A stretch of 16,209 bases of DNA from Thermoplasmata archaeon (GTDB lineage Archaea; Thermoplasmatota; Thermoplasmata; Thermoplasmatales; Thermoplasmataceae), in contig JAJZYV010000010.1 in the NCBI GenBank assembly GCA_021797955.1, forward strand, positions 1 through 16,209, given 5' to 3'. The translations under genes and the position numbers were made by a program. The notes beneath the pieces were generated by a model. The model did not search any database, had not been told where the DNA came from, and worked only from the letters and a program-made list of their open reading frames with translations. Shown here in pieces: positions 5,407 through 14,459 of this stretch; positions within the stretch are counted from its first letter, which is position 1, and each line of letters starts with the position of its first letter.

Positions 5407-7944
5407 CTATTCCTTAAAATCACTTTCAATGCTAATACCAATTTGCCTGAATGCTTCTATAATTTTTTCTTCATACTCAGCTTTAGAGATTTCTCCTTTC
5501 CTGACATCGATCTCCAGTTCCATTAATTCGAACTTGCTTTGCAGAAAATTCAAAACGCCCATAAGCTGCGAAACTTTCCCATGTGGTAATGATAAATGAA
5601 TGTGCAAAGATGTGTTACCTTCGTGTCTCGGCTGATCTTTTTGCTGGTCTAGCGTTTTACTAGATCTAACTGCTGTCTCAGCAGTGGGGAGTGTTAATAC
5701 CTTTGATTCTTTAGGCTTGGTCTGTTCAATGCATATTTTTGCATTCACTAATACGCTGCTTAAATTTATTTCCATTTCTTCATTATAATCTATGCAAATT
5801 GGTTCTCCGTTCTCATTAAGATATCCGATTCGAAAATCACCATTTTTAACGCCTTCCCTTACTCCGTATTCTAGTGCCTCAAAAGAAGTAATCCGGATCT
5901 CTCCGGGAGTCTTAAGAACAGAGTCAAAAATTTGATCAATCCTTATGAAATCTTTATTTTGTATAAACTTGTCCCTGATACGTATACTAGATATCTTATC
6001 CAGAATTTCATCTTCGTGCCTAAGGTCTGAGTAAACACGTTCGTCTATTTTCAACTTCTCTCCAAATGTAGGAACGCCCAGATTAATCTCCCTAGGCGAG
6101 TCCTTCGATGGGACTAAAATTATTCTATAATATCTGAATAGAGCTTCAAGTGTGTTTTCATCTCTAAGCCTGGCATCCTTGGATATCTCTTCGTGCTGTT
6201 CCTCATTTAAGTTTAGCATTTTGTCAGATTTAATTTGCTCGTAAGCTATTGCTTGTTTGATTATATCGATGAATTTGTTCTTTTCCGATTCGAAAGGACA
6301 CAAAAATATTAGGGTATTTCTATAAACACGTGGAGATTCACCTTTTAAGTCTATAAATTTCTTTGCTGTTTCCAAATTATAATCCTTTAAGATGACAAGT
6401 TTAAGTTCCTTACTGTCCTGAACATCGCTCGGTTGATCAGGCCATATGAAGATTTTCATTCTATTACCAGAAATATTCTTCTTTAATAATTGGATTTCCT
6501 TTTCGGACACTTCTTCCAGAGTAACATTATCCATTTTAGTTAGCAATATCCTGTTTAGATTTGGTTCGTTTGAAAAAAAGTACTTGTCCTGGTAAACTTG
6601 AAGAAAGAAGAGTTTACCTTTAAGTTTTTCAGCAGATTCCGCGACTGTGCTGGCTGGGTTATCTAAGGTGGTAGCTGATCTCTTTAGGTCGCTGACATAA
6701 ACCCCCTTCTCATGGCCTCCGGAGAACGAATACATAAAAATAGTTGTCGCAGTTCTGGTGCCCAGCCTTAACCCAGCATTTGAACGCCCAAGCATATTAT
6801 CAACTTTCTTGGCACCTGAATCAGGGGATGTTATGTCTGCAGCTATCACCCCGCTGAATTCTTGTCCTATATTTTTAATCAGTTCCCGTTTTATCTCTTC
6901 ATTGCTTAAATTAAAGTCAGCCAAAGAAATGTAGGGACGATTCAACTCCTTTAGATCATGGATTACGAGCGCAAGCAATCTCAATACGCCTCTCGTTCTT
7001 TGAAAATTTGGAAACGTACCCCATCTTTCATAGAGTACGTTTATCACCTCAGGAATGAATGGATATGAAGCGAGAAATTCGTTACGGTATTCAGAGACTT
7101 CTTTCCCAGCAGGTAGAATATCTTCTTTTTGGCTGTATTTTATGAACTCAGATATTATTTTTTTTGCAGCATCCTCGTCTACAGATGAAAAAAGTCTTTT
7201 TCTAATCACTTTTGTTATCTCATTATCTTGAACCGGTGTGTATATCTTTTCTAAGCGACCATATATCTTCTGTAGTTGTTGAAAATATCTTTCATATTGA
7301 AGATCATGTGGATCCGTACTTGCTGGCAAAGTAACAACCAAGCATACCTTCTCAGTTATCGCAGCTGCCTCAGAAATTTCCTGCATAAATGCCAGCGTTT
7401 GCGCAGCTAGATTAGAATCACCGACTTCAACACCTGCAGCTTTTGTCATAAATTGCATCAATTCATCCATTAGTATTAGAACAGGTTGGTTTTTCTGGAG
7501 TAAGAGTTGTAGATTGTCTCTACCTGGAGATACTTTGCTATTAATTAGAGACCCATCGCCACCCAACTGTTTTGCAATCTCACCCCAAATTGTGCTGGTA
7601 TTGGGATTAAGCGTGGTGCCAACTATAACAACAGTCTTAGCATGCCAGATTTTTGCTTTATGATACATTGCGATAAGGGAGTGGGTTTTCCCACCTCCAA
7701 ATGGTGTTTGAAGCTGTATAACTGGATCACCACCTAAGCCTTTTAGTCTTCTCTCAACGATATCCATTATGTTTTTTAGTCCCTCCGTTAGATAAGTTTT
7801 CTCAAAGAATATCTCTGGGTCTCTGTAATCCTCTGGAGCTGTCGATTTAAACGTTTCCCAAAGATCGGCTGCAAAAATATCCATAGTGAGCCGCCCCTCG
7901 AGTATGTCCTTATGTGGTATTGCTACAATATGAAACGGCTTCAT
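5407..7944 (-). CDS. DUF499 / COG1483 P-loop ATPase of a helicase-methylase-ATPase defence cluster
   Basis: The 845-residue protein is a DUF499 ATPase. The N-terminus (PHKDILEGRL, DIFAADLWE, RDPEIFFEKTYLTEGL) follows the family pattern. The Walker A is TPFGGGKTHSL (80-90) and the Walker B is VLILMDELMQF (155-165, D160 and E161). A sensor-like strand VVTLPAST follows at about 203-210, and a lower-complexity linker (about 715-745) precedes a conserved C-terminal domain (about 748-845). COG1483 ATPases are typically encoded beside DUF1156 methylases in restriction-like defence clusters, as here. Presumably it uses ATP to assemble, license or remodel the methylase/helicase complex on DNA; its exact reaction is not established. 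The ATG overlaps the methylase stop by one base (TGATG) and is preceded by GAGGT, indicating translational coupling. It is intact and of usual length. Confidence 0.88.
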   Translation of the reverse strand: MKPFHIVAIPHKDILEGRLTMDIFAADLWETFKSTAPEDYRDPEIFFEKTYLTEGLKNIMDIVERRLKGLGGDPVIQLQTPFGGGKTHSLIAMYHKAKIWHAKTVVIVGTTLNPNTSTIWGEIAKQLGGDGSLINSKVSPGRDNLQLLLQKNQPVLILMDELMQFMTKAAGVEVGDSNLAAQTLAFMQEISEAAAITEKVCLVVTLPASTDPHDLQYERYFQQLQKIYGRLEKIYTPVQDNEITKVIRKRLFSSVDEDAAKKIISEFIKYSQKEDILPAGKEVSEYRNEFLASYPFIPEVINVLYERWGTFPNFQRTRGVLRLLALVIHDLKELNRPYISLADFNLSNEEIKRELIKNIGQEFSGVIAADITSPDSGAKKVDNMLGRSNAGLRLGTRTATTIFMYSFSGGHEKGVYVSDLKRSATTLDNPASTVAESAEKLKGKLFFLQVYQDKYFFSNEPNLNRILLTKMDNVTLEEVSEKEIQLLKKNISGNRMKIFIWPDQPSDVQDSKELKLVILKDYNLETAKKFIDLKGESPRVYRNTLIFLCPFESEKNKFIDIIKQAIAYEQIKSDKMLNLNEEQHEEISKDARLRDENTLEALFRYYRIILVPSKDSPREINLGVPTFGEKLKIDERVYSDLRHEDEILDKISSIRIRDKFIQNKDFIRIDQIFDSVLKTPGEIRITSFEALEYGVREGVKNGDFRIGYLNENGEPICIDYNEEMEINLSSVLVNAKICIEQTKPKESKVLTLPTAETAVRSSKTLDQQKDQPRHEGNTSLHIHLSLPHGKVSQLMGVLNFLQSKFELMELEIDVRKGEISKAEYEEKIIEAFRQIGISIESDFKE

Positions 7945-10634
7945 CAGAATAACCTCGTTTGATTGTTAGTTTTCATTTCTGAATTTATCCTTTCTCTACT
8001 TATAAGGAATCCTTCTAATAGTTTTTTCTCACTACTTTCATTTGGAAGCGATTCTGATATCGCTTGAGCTACCCTAAAAAATGCCTCATTGTAAATTGAA
8101 CCTGACCCTTTTATTGTTTCAATTATCTTGTCGTTCATGCCCTTTTTCCAAAGTATCAAAACTTTGTGAAGCAGATCTATGACAGATTTAATATCAGAAA
8201 TGGCAAGATCCTGACGTTCCTCAGGCCCTAATACCTGCACAAATGATTTATCTTTCTTTATTAAGCTCCCATTCCATTGCGATGAAAGGTCAATTCCAAC
8301 GCTTTGAGATAACTTTCTGGCCTCATCAAAGGGAACCTTTGCTGTGCCGTATGCCCATCTCCAAAGGACGTAAAATCTCGTAAGAGGGTCAATCTCAGCA
8401 GAGAAGCCATTATGCAAAACCTGTTTTACCGCGTAATCAATTACTATCCTTCTGACATCCTCCATCAATCTTTCTGTTGTGATTGTTTCACCTGAATCGT
8501 TTATTACTTTTTCAAACCGGCCGAACACCTCTATTGAAGAAGCTATGCCGGAGATGAGAAAGTCAGCGCCAGATATCCCCTCTTTCCACAGAGTATCAAG
8601 TTTTTTCTGTAAATGCACTTTCATTTGCAGCCTTATCTCGTTATAAAATCCTGTTTTTTCCTTTTCAATTTTTCTGGTTACGATGTATATTGATGAAGCT
8701 AAAGCAGCAGAATCGTTAGCTCTCAACCTAGATTTCATTTCAGTTTTTATGGGCCAAGCAGCAGTAACAACCAATCCGGAATTTAGAAGAGAATTGATTA
8801 ATGTTTCCCAAGCTGAAGTTGATTTATGCGCATAAACTATTATGGCTATGCCATTGATCTTTAAAACTCTGTTAACTTCCTTAAATGACTTCCCAAGCAT
8901 ATCCTCAAAATATTTTTTCCCAGTTTCAAATCCCCCTTCCATATTCGAATAGGCCACTATTTCCTGGCTCTTCGGCGTCAATGGTGTGGCAAAAAGATCA
9001 GGATAGAGATGACCGACCATTCTCTTAAGCCAAACATAGAAGAAATCGGAGAGATAGGAATATGGAACATTGTCATAATAGGGAGGGTCTGTGAATATCG
9101 CATCGAAGAATCCGTCTTCAAATTTCAAAGCTGTGGCTGTGTTTTGTTTAACATTAACTCTTTGTAACTTAGTACTCATAATATTATTTATCACTAGCTT
9201 AATTTGTTCCATTATACTTTGGAATGTGTACCCGCTTTTTGCAAATGGGTTTACTTCAGAGTAGTCCCAAGTCATTGGAATTGCTTGCCGCCCGAATGTT
9301 GTTGCTATTTTTTCCCACCCACTATCGTAGTGACAAATGGACGAATTTACATCACTTAATCTACTTACAACAAATGATAGATAAGTGCAGACTGCCTTTG
9401 CGTATTCCTCTTCATATCCTTCCTTTATCATCCCATCATAGGCAAGCCTTACTTTCTCGGAAAATGTTACAAGAGCTAGCTTTTGTCTTGAATTAAAAAG
9501 ATCGCCCCACGAATTCATATTATAACCCCGAACTGAGAAAGCACGTTCTGCACCTCTTCCCTTTCCTTCCGGACTTGGTTCATCAGGAACAGCGTTCATT
9601 CCCCAAATATAGGAAAGTTTTTTTGCCTTCTCGATCATAAAGTCATGAGACTTTTGGTAGATTTCTAAATCTTCTTTACTAGCTAGTCTATACCTCTTAC
9701 CGTTCGTTCCTTTTTCTATTACTACGATTAATCTTTCTCCTGCATTACCCTTTTGAAAAAGGTTATGCATAGTTTCAGCATCAATGACTGAGCCACATAC
9801 GGGACAAGTAGAGATTGCTCTTGATACTGTACCTTTTTCTGGATCAAAACCTTCTGGAAATTTATCAGACTCGATTCCAATGATTTTGAATTCAACCTTA
9901 CCATTCTCAACATATGGTTTTAATGCTATTTTTTTATTATCTTTTCTTGCTAACCAGAACTGTCTCATTAGAGGTATTTCAGCATCGCATGAGACGTTCT
10001 GGCATGGAACTGTTCTTGCCCATATATAGGCTATTGGGGTGCTATCACCCATGGAATTTCTATAAAATTTACCGATTTCTCTTCTGGATTCCTCTAATAC
10101 AAATTCACTCCACTTATTCAGGTCTGTTAACAGTTTATTTGGATTGCTTTGTGGAGACAAAGAGTCGTCAGTTTCTTCTCTTTTTTCCTTGTATTTCTGG
10201 GGATATTCAAGAGTACATTTGAGGATCAAAGTTGCCACAGGGTTATAATCACTCGCATATGTTTCGCATCCCAATCTCATTGCTTCCAGTGGGATTGACC
10301 CTCCTCCTGAAAAGGGATCAAGTATCTTAGGTGGTATCCCTCCATTGGAGTCTAAGATATTATTTCTAGCAATTTCTAATATATTTTTATTAAGCGAATT
10401 CTCCAATTTTGATAAGTTGACTACAAACTCTGTTTTCTTCAAGATATCTGCTTCATTTTCAGGCATTCCAGTTAGGGCAGAATATATGGTAGCTCTGGAC
10501 GATGCCAGAGGACGCCTTGCCCACCAGATATGCATCGTTGAAATATGACCATGCCTGACGCTCTTTTCCCTGACCGATTCCTTGCTTACTTCTCTAATGG
10601 GAAAAGTTTCCTCAATAAAACTCTTTTTTTGCAT
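7944..10634 (-). CDS. DUF1156 DNA methylase (COG1743, adenine-type, with Zn-ribbon)
   Basis: The 896-residue protein starts with the DUF1156 motif (HGHISTMHIWWARRPLASSR, about 28-47). It then has the SAM-binding motif I, LDPFSGGGSIPLEA (105-118), with ASDYNP at 127-132, and the catalytic motif IV, FTDPPYYDN (514-522). DPPY is the amino-methyltransferase signature, so the product is expected to be N6-methyladenine or, less likely, N4-methylcytosine. A split Zn-ribbon (CQNVSC at 211-216 and CPVC at 277-280) lies in the roughly 400-residue insertion between motifs I and IV, which probably holds target recognition. In the cluster it should mark host DNA and perhaps sense unmarked sites together with the helicase and ATPase. 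The gene begins directly after the helicase TAA with GGTGAG at good spacing. No frameshift or missing motif is seen. Confidence 0.9.
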   Translation of the reverse strand: MQKKSFIEETFPIREVSKESVREKSVRHGHISTMHIWWARRPLASSRATIYSALTGMPENEADILKKTEFVVNLSKLENSLNKNILEIARNNILDSNGGIPPKILDPFSGGGSIPLEAMRLGCETYASDYNPVATLILKCTLEYPQKYKEKREETDDSLSPQSNPNKLLTDLNKWSEFVLEESRREIGKFYRNSMGDSTPIAYIWARTVPCQNVSCDAEIPLMRQFWLARKDNKKIALKPYVENGKVEFKIIGIESDKFPEGFDPEKGTVSRAISTCPVCGSVIDAETMHNLFQKGNAGERLIVVIEKGTNGKRYRLASKEDLEIYQKSHDFMIEKAKKLSYIWGMNAVPDEPSPEGKGRGAERAFSVRGYNMNSWGDLFNSRQKLALVTFSEKVRLAYDGMIKEGYEEEYAKAVCTYLSFVVSRLSDVNSSICHYDSGWEKIATTFGRQAIPMTWDYSEVNPFAKSGYTFQSIMEQIKLVINNIMSTKLQRVNVKQNTATALKFEDGFFDAIFTDPPYYDNVPYSYLSDFFYVWLKRMVGHLYPDLFATPLTPKSQEIVAYSNMEGGFETGKKYFEDMLGKSFKEVNRVLKINGIAIIVYAHKSTSAWETLINSLLNSGLVVTAAWPIKTEMKSRLRANDSAALASSIYIVTRKIEKEKTGFYNEIRLQMKVHLQKKLDTLWKEGISGADFLISGIASSIEVFGRFEKVINDSGETITTERLMEDVRRIVIDYAVKQVLHNGFSAEIDPLTRFYVLWRWAYGTAKVPFDEARKLSQSVGIDLSSQWNGSLIKKDKSFVQVLGPEERQDLAISDIKSVIDLLHKVLILWKKGMNDKIIETIKGSGSIYNEAFFRVAQAISESLPNESSEKKLLEGFLISRERINSEMKTNNQTRLF
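7951..7956 (-). promoter_or_regulatory. Ribosome binding site of the DUF499 ATPase gene
   Basis: GAGGTT on the minus strand lies within the last codons of the methylase gene, 6 bases before the ATG at 7944. It supports that start and an operon in which the second and third genes are translated from internal sites. Confidence 0.55.
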
Positions 10635-13600
10635 TTACTCACCTTTCTTTTCTATTTCATCGGCAGTAGCAATATATCTAACACTCTCTAATCTTTCGAT
10701 TACTTTTAAATTTTGTGCAGGATTCTTAATTATTGTCAATGCCGTTTTTTCTCTATCTGCTGCATTCCAGACCACATAAAGATAATAATCATCGCTAAAT
10801 TTATTGGCATTGAGCCATTCATTCGGAGAGATGGCAATGTCGCCTTTACCTGCTCTTGCTTTAACCTCAATATATTTTACTTTTCCATCTTCTATTGATG
10901 AACGAATGTCGAACCCGAGATTTTTCTGGGATACATCTTCCGGGTTCCATCCATTGCGGCTTTCATAGTCCATTACGTATTCCATCCCAATTCTCTCTAT
11001 GTTATCGTCCCTTTTCATTCCTTCACCGTATTTTTCAGGTGGTATTACTCTGATTATCCCTAAAAATACAGGAGTGTCCATTGTCAGGTCACTTTCTTTG
11101 CTTATCAAGGTCTTAAGTTCGTTGTACCTGAGATCATATCTTTTCATTTGTTCTTCCTTGTTGCGTATGGGGAGGTCTGTATTTTCGCCTTTCTCCTTCC
11201 TTTGTTGCAGGCTTATAATTTCACCATCCAGTTTAACTCTTAGATCGTCAAGGGATTTTAAACCATACTTTTCCTTGATCCCTGCCTGTCTCTTCCTTTC
11301 CCCTAGAACTTCAATCTTGTAGTTATTTAGATCGGCAATTGCTTCATTGAATGCGATTTCTTTTAATTTGCCCACATCAACGATTATTCCACTTTCAACC
11401 GGACCTTCCGCAAGATCCCATATTATCGTGGGTAAAATCTTTCTGAGATTTAACGATGTCTTCTCGATATAATATGAAAGCAAAGTCTTTCCGGCTGTAT
11501 CCATAGTGCCATCTTTAATTTCGCCCTCATAAAATAGAATGTATCCATCAAGAGTTCCTTCAGGGTCTATAAAAACAGAGCCCCTTATTGGTTCGCTTAC
11601 GAATTTTGTCTCGACCCATTGCATAACTGCCTCGAAAAGTGGGTGACCAAAAGAGACAAATTCAGCATCACTTACCTTTGCGGCCTGATCCTTATCAAAA
11701 GTCACTTTTGGATAATTTCGAAGCATATTACCATATTTTTTACGAAAATTCTCAGATTCTGCGATAGATATAATATCAAAAGGTATAGACTCTATGGATA
11801 CGAAACCATCTTTTCTATCCTTTAACTTACCATTTATATTTTCAAAAGCTCTTTTGAAGAATGCTTCAGTGTATTCCGGTATGAGCTTATTTTCCATGGC
11901 CTTTTGCTTTAAGTCCTTTAATCTTGTATAATCTATGTACTTGGTTGCAAGGCTCTCTCCTAAATTTTTCTTAAGTCCAGATATATAATCAGCATCTATG
12001 TTTATGTCGACATCCTTAAGGATCTCATCCATACTTCTGGTGCTTGCAGCAGCCTCCAGCATCAGTTCTGTGAGGTCCCTTCCATAAAAAACATCGCCGA
12101 TTACGTCAAATACCTTGTCGCTTTGCATTGCTTTTCTTATTTCATTTAATTTATCGAAAACTCTCTGAAGCACCTGTCCCTCTCTTGTATCAGAAGCTAT
12201 CAGGTTGTATACATACACCTCTTTAGTCTGTCCGTACCTGTGTATTCTGCCCATTCTCTGCTCCAAACGATTGGGATTCCATGGCAGATCGAAATTGATC
12301 ATAAAGTTACAGAATTGCAGGTTTATGCCCTCACCTGCTGCTTCTGTAGCCACCATTATTTGGCTTTCATTTTTGAATGTCTTTTCGGCATGAATCTTCT
12401 CTTCTAAGTTCATTCCACCATGAATTACATTGACAGAATACCCCCAGTTCTTAATTTTATCCTCGAGATATAAGAGAGTATCCTTTGATTCAGTGAATAT
12501 TAATATCTTTGTTCCCGGGTACTCGTCATTTAATTTCGATATGGTATCCTTCAGTCGGCTCACTTTTACCTCCTGTGCACCATTTAATATTCTTTTAGAA
12601 TCTTCAATTAATTTCTCAACAGTCCTTATTTCTTCTTGCATTTCAGTGGGGTTAGAAGCTAAGCTTAGAGTTTCCCACTTCTCCTCAATCTTCCAGCGTT
12701 CCTCTTCAGATAGTTCTTCAATTTCATCTGGATCAGTCAAATCCTCTATCTGATCTTCCCTAGAATTTCTTACCGTTTTAAGCATATCTTCTAGTCTCTG
12801 TTTCCTCCTTTCTAAAGATTTCACTAATGCATAAATGCTTGAAGCCATGCGGCGCTGCAATATAATTAATGCAAATGTCACGTTCCTGTTCTTTTCATAC
12901 TTTGTTGCTTTATTGTACTCTTCCTTAACATATCTGGAAACATCGTTGTAAAGATCCTTTTCTTCGTCTGAGAGTTTGAAATTAACAGTTGCAACGTTTC
13001 GCGGAAGAAATAAGGGCTTGCCGTTAAAGTCTGTAAGATCCTCTTTGATTCTCCTAATGAAAAGGGGATTGTCTTTGTTTCTGATTGATTCTTCCAGCAT
13101 TTCACTGGTTGAGAAGAATCCAGGTTCTAAAAGATCAATGAAAAGCCTGAAGTTTTCAGGATCGCCACTATGCGGTGTAGCGGTAAGAAAGAGTAGGTGA
13201 GGCTCCGCAATCTTTGAAAGTGTTTCACCCAGTCTGTACCTTGCAGTCTTTTGAGTTTTAGATCCATATTTATACGCACTCATCTTATGTGCCTCATCGA
13301 CAACAATTAGATCGAACTTGGTGGAGCTCAATGACCTAGAAATATCATCCTTTTTGGCAAAATCCATAGATGTTATGATCTGGTCGTAGGCATCCCACAC
13401 ATTCTCTCCATAGGTCTCATTCATTAACCCTCTATTTAAGACCTTAAAAGGTTCTTCGAACCTATCCTTAAGTTCCCGTCTCCATTGATCTATAAGATGT
13501 CCTGGAACCACAATCAAAATTCTCTTAACCAAATTTCTGAGTTTAAGTTCTTTAATTATAAGGCCGGCCATAATGGTCTTACCTGCGCCAGGATCATCTG

Positions 13601-13973
13601 CAATAAGAAACCTGATTCTAGATAATTTTAGTACATATCCGTAAACGGCTTCTATTTGGTGAGGTAGCGGATCAACCTTGGAAACGTTTACTGCAAGCAA
13701 GGGATCGTACATTGCAGCAAATCTGTATCTTTTAGTCTCTAAGAACAAAAAAACTTTCCATGGGTCAGCCCTGAAATCGTTTTCTATCTTTCTTATGCTG
13801 ATAGAATTTAACTCATTTAACGGGATTACTTGATCTACATGTTTTCCTGTAGATGTAGTAACACCAATAATGCGTATGCAATCCCCGATCTTTTCAACAG
13901 CATTTACTTCTATTGATTCTGGCCATTTTGGTCCGTTAATTACAACTCCTTTTGATAATTCCTCTGGTTGCAT
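10635..13973 (-). CDS. SNF2-family helicase/translocase with C-terminal DUF3883 domain
   Basis: The 1112-residue protein has the complete set of superfamily 2 motifs: Q-like PLPHQIEAV (102-110), Walker A DDPGAGKT (126-133), DEAH (226-229), motif III LTATPHSGD (263-271), ILIFTES (490-496), VATEAAGEGINLQ (541-553) and motif VI QRMGRIHRYGQ (572-582). A charged coiled region (about 385-470) lies between the two RecA-like lobes. At the C-terminus, about 1000-1095, is a DUF3883 domain, with GFDI (D1022) followed by YIEVKAR (E1036, K1038), a D...ExK pattern suggestive of a PD-(D/E)XK-type fold. It resembles the COG0553 helicases of DISARM-like and helicase-methylase-ATPase systems and probably translocates on invading duplex DNA. 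It is the first gene of the operon, with a leaderless start 27 bases after a box A. It is unlikely to be a general chromatin or RNA-polymerase recycling factor, given its partners. Confidence 0.9.
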   Translation of the reverse strand: MQPEELSKGVVINGPKWPESIEVNAVEKIGDCIRIIGVTTSTGKHVDQVIPLNELNSISIRKIENDFRADPWKVFLFLETKRYRFAAMYDPLLAVNVSKVDPLPHQIEAVYGYVLKLSRIRFLIADDPGAGKTIMAGLIIKELKLRNLVKRILIVVPGHLIDQWRRELKDRFEEPFKVLNRGLMNETYGENVWDAYDQIITSMDFAKKDDISRSLSSTKFDLIVVDEAHKMSAYKYGSKTQKTARYRLGETLSKIAEPHLLFLTATPHSGDPENFRLFIDLLEPGFFSTSEMLEESIRNKDNPLFIRRIKEDLTDFNGKPLFLPRNVATVNFKLSDEEKDLYNDVSRYVKEEYNKATKYEKNRNVTFALIILQRRMASSIYALVKSLERRKQRLEDMLKTVRNSREDQIEDLTDPDEIEELSEEERWKIEEKWETLSLASNPTEMQEEIRTVEKLIEDSKRILNGAQEVKVSRLKDTISKLNDEYPGTKILIFTESKDTLLYLEDKIKNWGYSVNVIHGGMNLEEKIHAEKTFKNESQIMVATEAAGEGINLQFCNFMINFDLPWNPNRLEQRMGRIHRYGQTKEVYVYNLIASDTREGQVLQRVFDKLNEIRKAMQSDKVFDVIGDVFYGRDLTELMLEAAASTRSMDEILKDVDINIDADYISGLKKNLGESLATKYIDYTRLKDLKQKAMENKLIPEYTEAFFKRAFENINGKLKDRKDGFVSIESIPFDIISIAESENFRKKYGNMLRNYPKVTFDKDQAAKVSDAEFVSFGHPLFEAVMQWVETKFVSEPIRGSVFIDPEGTLDGYILFYEGEIKDGTMDTAGKTLLSYYIEKTSLNLRKILPTIIWDLAEGPVESGIIVDVGKLKEIAFNEAIADLNNYKIEVLGERKRQAGIKEKYGLKSLDDLRVKLDGEIISLQQRKEKGENTDLPIRNKEEQMKRYDLRYNELKTLISKESDLTMDTPVFLGIIRVIPPEKYGEGMKRDDNIERIGMEYVMDYESRNGWNPEDVSQKNLGFDIRSSIEDGKVKYIEVKARAGKGDIAISPNEWLNANKFSDDYYLYVVWNAADREKTALTIIKNPAQNLKVIERLESVRYIATADEIEKKGE
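10638..10643 (-). promoter_or_regulatory. Ribosome binding site of the DUF1156 methylase gene
   Basis: GGTGAG on the minus strand sits in the final helicase codons, 3 bases before the ATG at 10634 with the helicase TAA between. It is an excellent match to the archaeal anti-Shine-Dalgarno sequence and fixes the methylase start. Confidence 0.65.
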
Positions 13974-13995
13974 ATATCAAGAAGTTATCTTACAT

Positions 13996-14005
13996 TAAGC
14001 ATAAA
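13996..14005 (-). promoter_or_regulatory. Box A of the helicase-methylase-ATPase operon
   Basis: TTTATGCTTA on the minus strand is centred about 27-28 bases before the ATG at 13973, and no Shine-Dalgarno motif intervenes. Transcription therefore probably begins at or near the start codon and reads all three genes. Confidence 0.45.
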
Positions 14006-14082
14006 CATTGTTATGGTGTATTTTGGGTTAAAGAAATAATCTTAGAATTCTATAGCATTTTTTAGCTGGTGTTTCCACATTG

Positions 14083-14313
14083 CTAAATTGGGGTCCAAAA
14101 AATGTTCCTTGCAATGTATTCGTCCCTGTCTTCTGGATCGGAAATATTTTCCTTGTTACTTTCAAGTTCTTTGTGTATATCTTCAAAGGAATCGATAACG
14201 TATATGAGAAATATGAGTCCGAGGACAACATTCTTGTATTCAGCGATATCCATATTTGAACGTAGTTTGTCAGATGCTGTCCATAATTTCTTTTCAAGAT
14301 CGGAATCAGGCCT
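14083..14313 (-). pseudogene. hsdM: Fragment of the N-terminal domain of a type I modification subunit HsdM
   Basis: A minus-strand frame read from an AGG codon at 14313 gives about 76 residues. They contain SDLEKKLWTASDKLRSNMD, AEYKNVVLGLIFLIYVIDSF, HKELES and DPEDRDEYIARNIFWTP. This is the helical N-terminal domain of type I M subunits (family pattern: LEKKLW.AADKLR, EYK.VVLGLIFLKY.SD.F, DPEDRDEY..EN.FWVP). The frame has no ATG where the gene should begin. It ends at TAG 14083-14085, just where the family's SAM-dependent core should follow, so both start and body are lost. TTTATAAATAGG at 14311-14322 may be the old box A. It lies upstream of, and in the same orientation as, the helicase operon. 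The ORFs in other frames here (14028-14297 minus, 14102-14377 plus) are shadows of this fragment. Confidence 0.8.
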
Positions 14314-14423
14314 ATTTATAAAGATTATTCGATTAAAAGTGCATAAAGGTTTCGATACTTCACCTATATTCCGCTGATTTATTCTTATTAAATAGCATTT
14401 AAAAATTGAACATTGTCATTGCG

Positions 14424-14439
14424 ATAAATATAATAAATC
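14424..14439 (+). promoter_or_regulatory. Box A upstream of the gene at 14460
   Basis: The run ATAAATATAATAAATC is centred about 28 bases before the ATG at 14460. It supports that ATG over the in-frame TTG at 14406, which lies upstream of the box. Confidence 0.4.
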
Positions 14440-14459
14440 GGTATGATTATATCTTAGTA

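Noticed and set aside
5371..14082. Transposition of the helicase-methylase-ATPase module by an insertion sequence
   Set aside because: I found no transposase, no terminal inverted repeat and no matching direct repeats at the two HsdM/HsdR junctions. Recombinational replacement fits better.
14028..14377. Minus- and plus-strand ORFs of about 90 codons (14028-14297 and 14102-14377)
   Set aside because: Both are alternative frames of the HsdM N-terminal fragment, which is recognisable only in the third reading.
14406..14459. Upstream TTG start for the gene at 14460
   Set aside because: The A/T-rich box at 14424-14439 lies between the TTG and the ATG, so a transcript from it would not contain the TTG.
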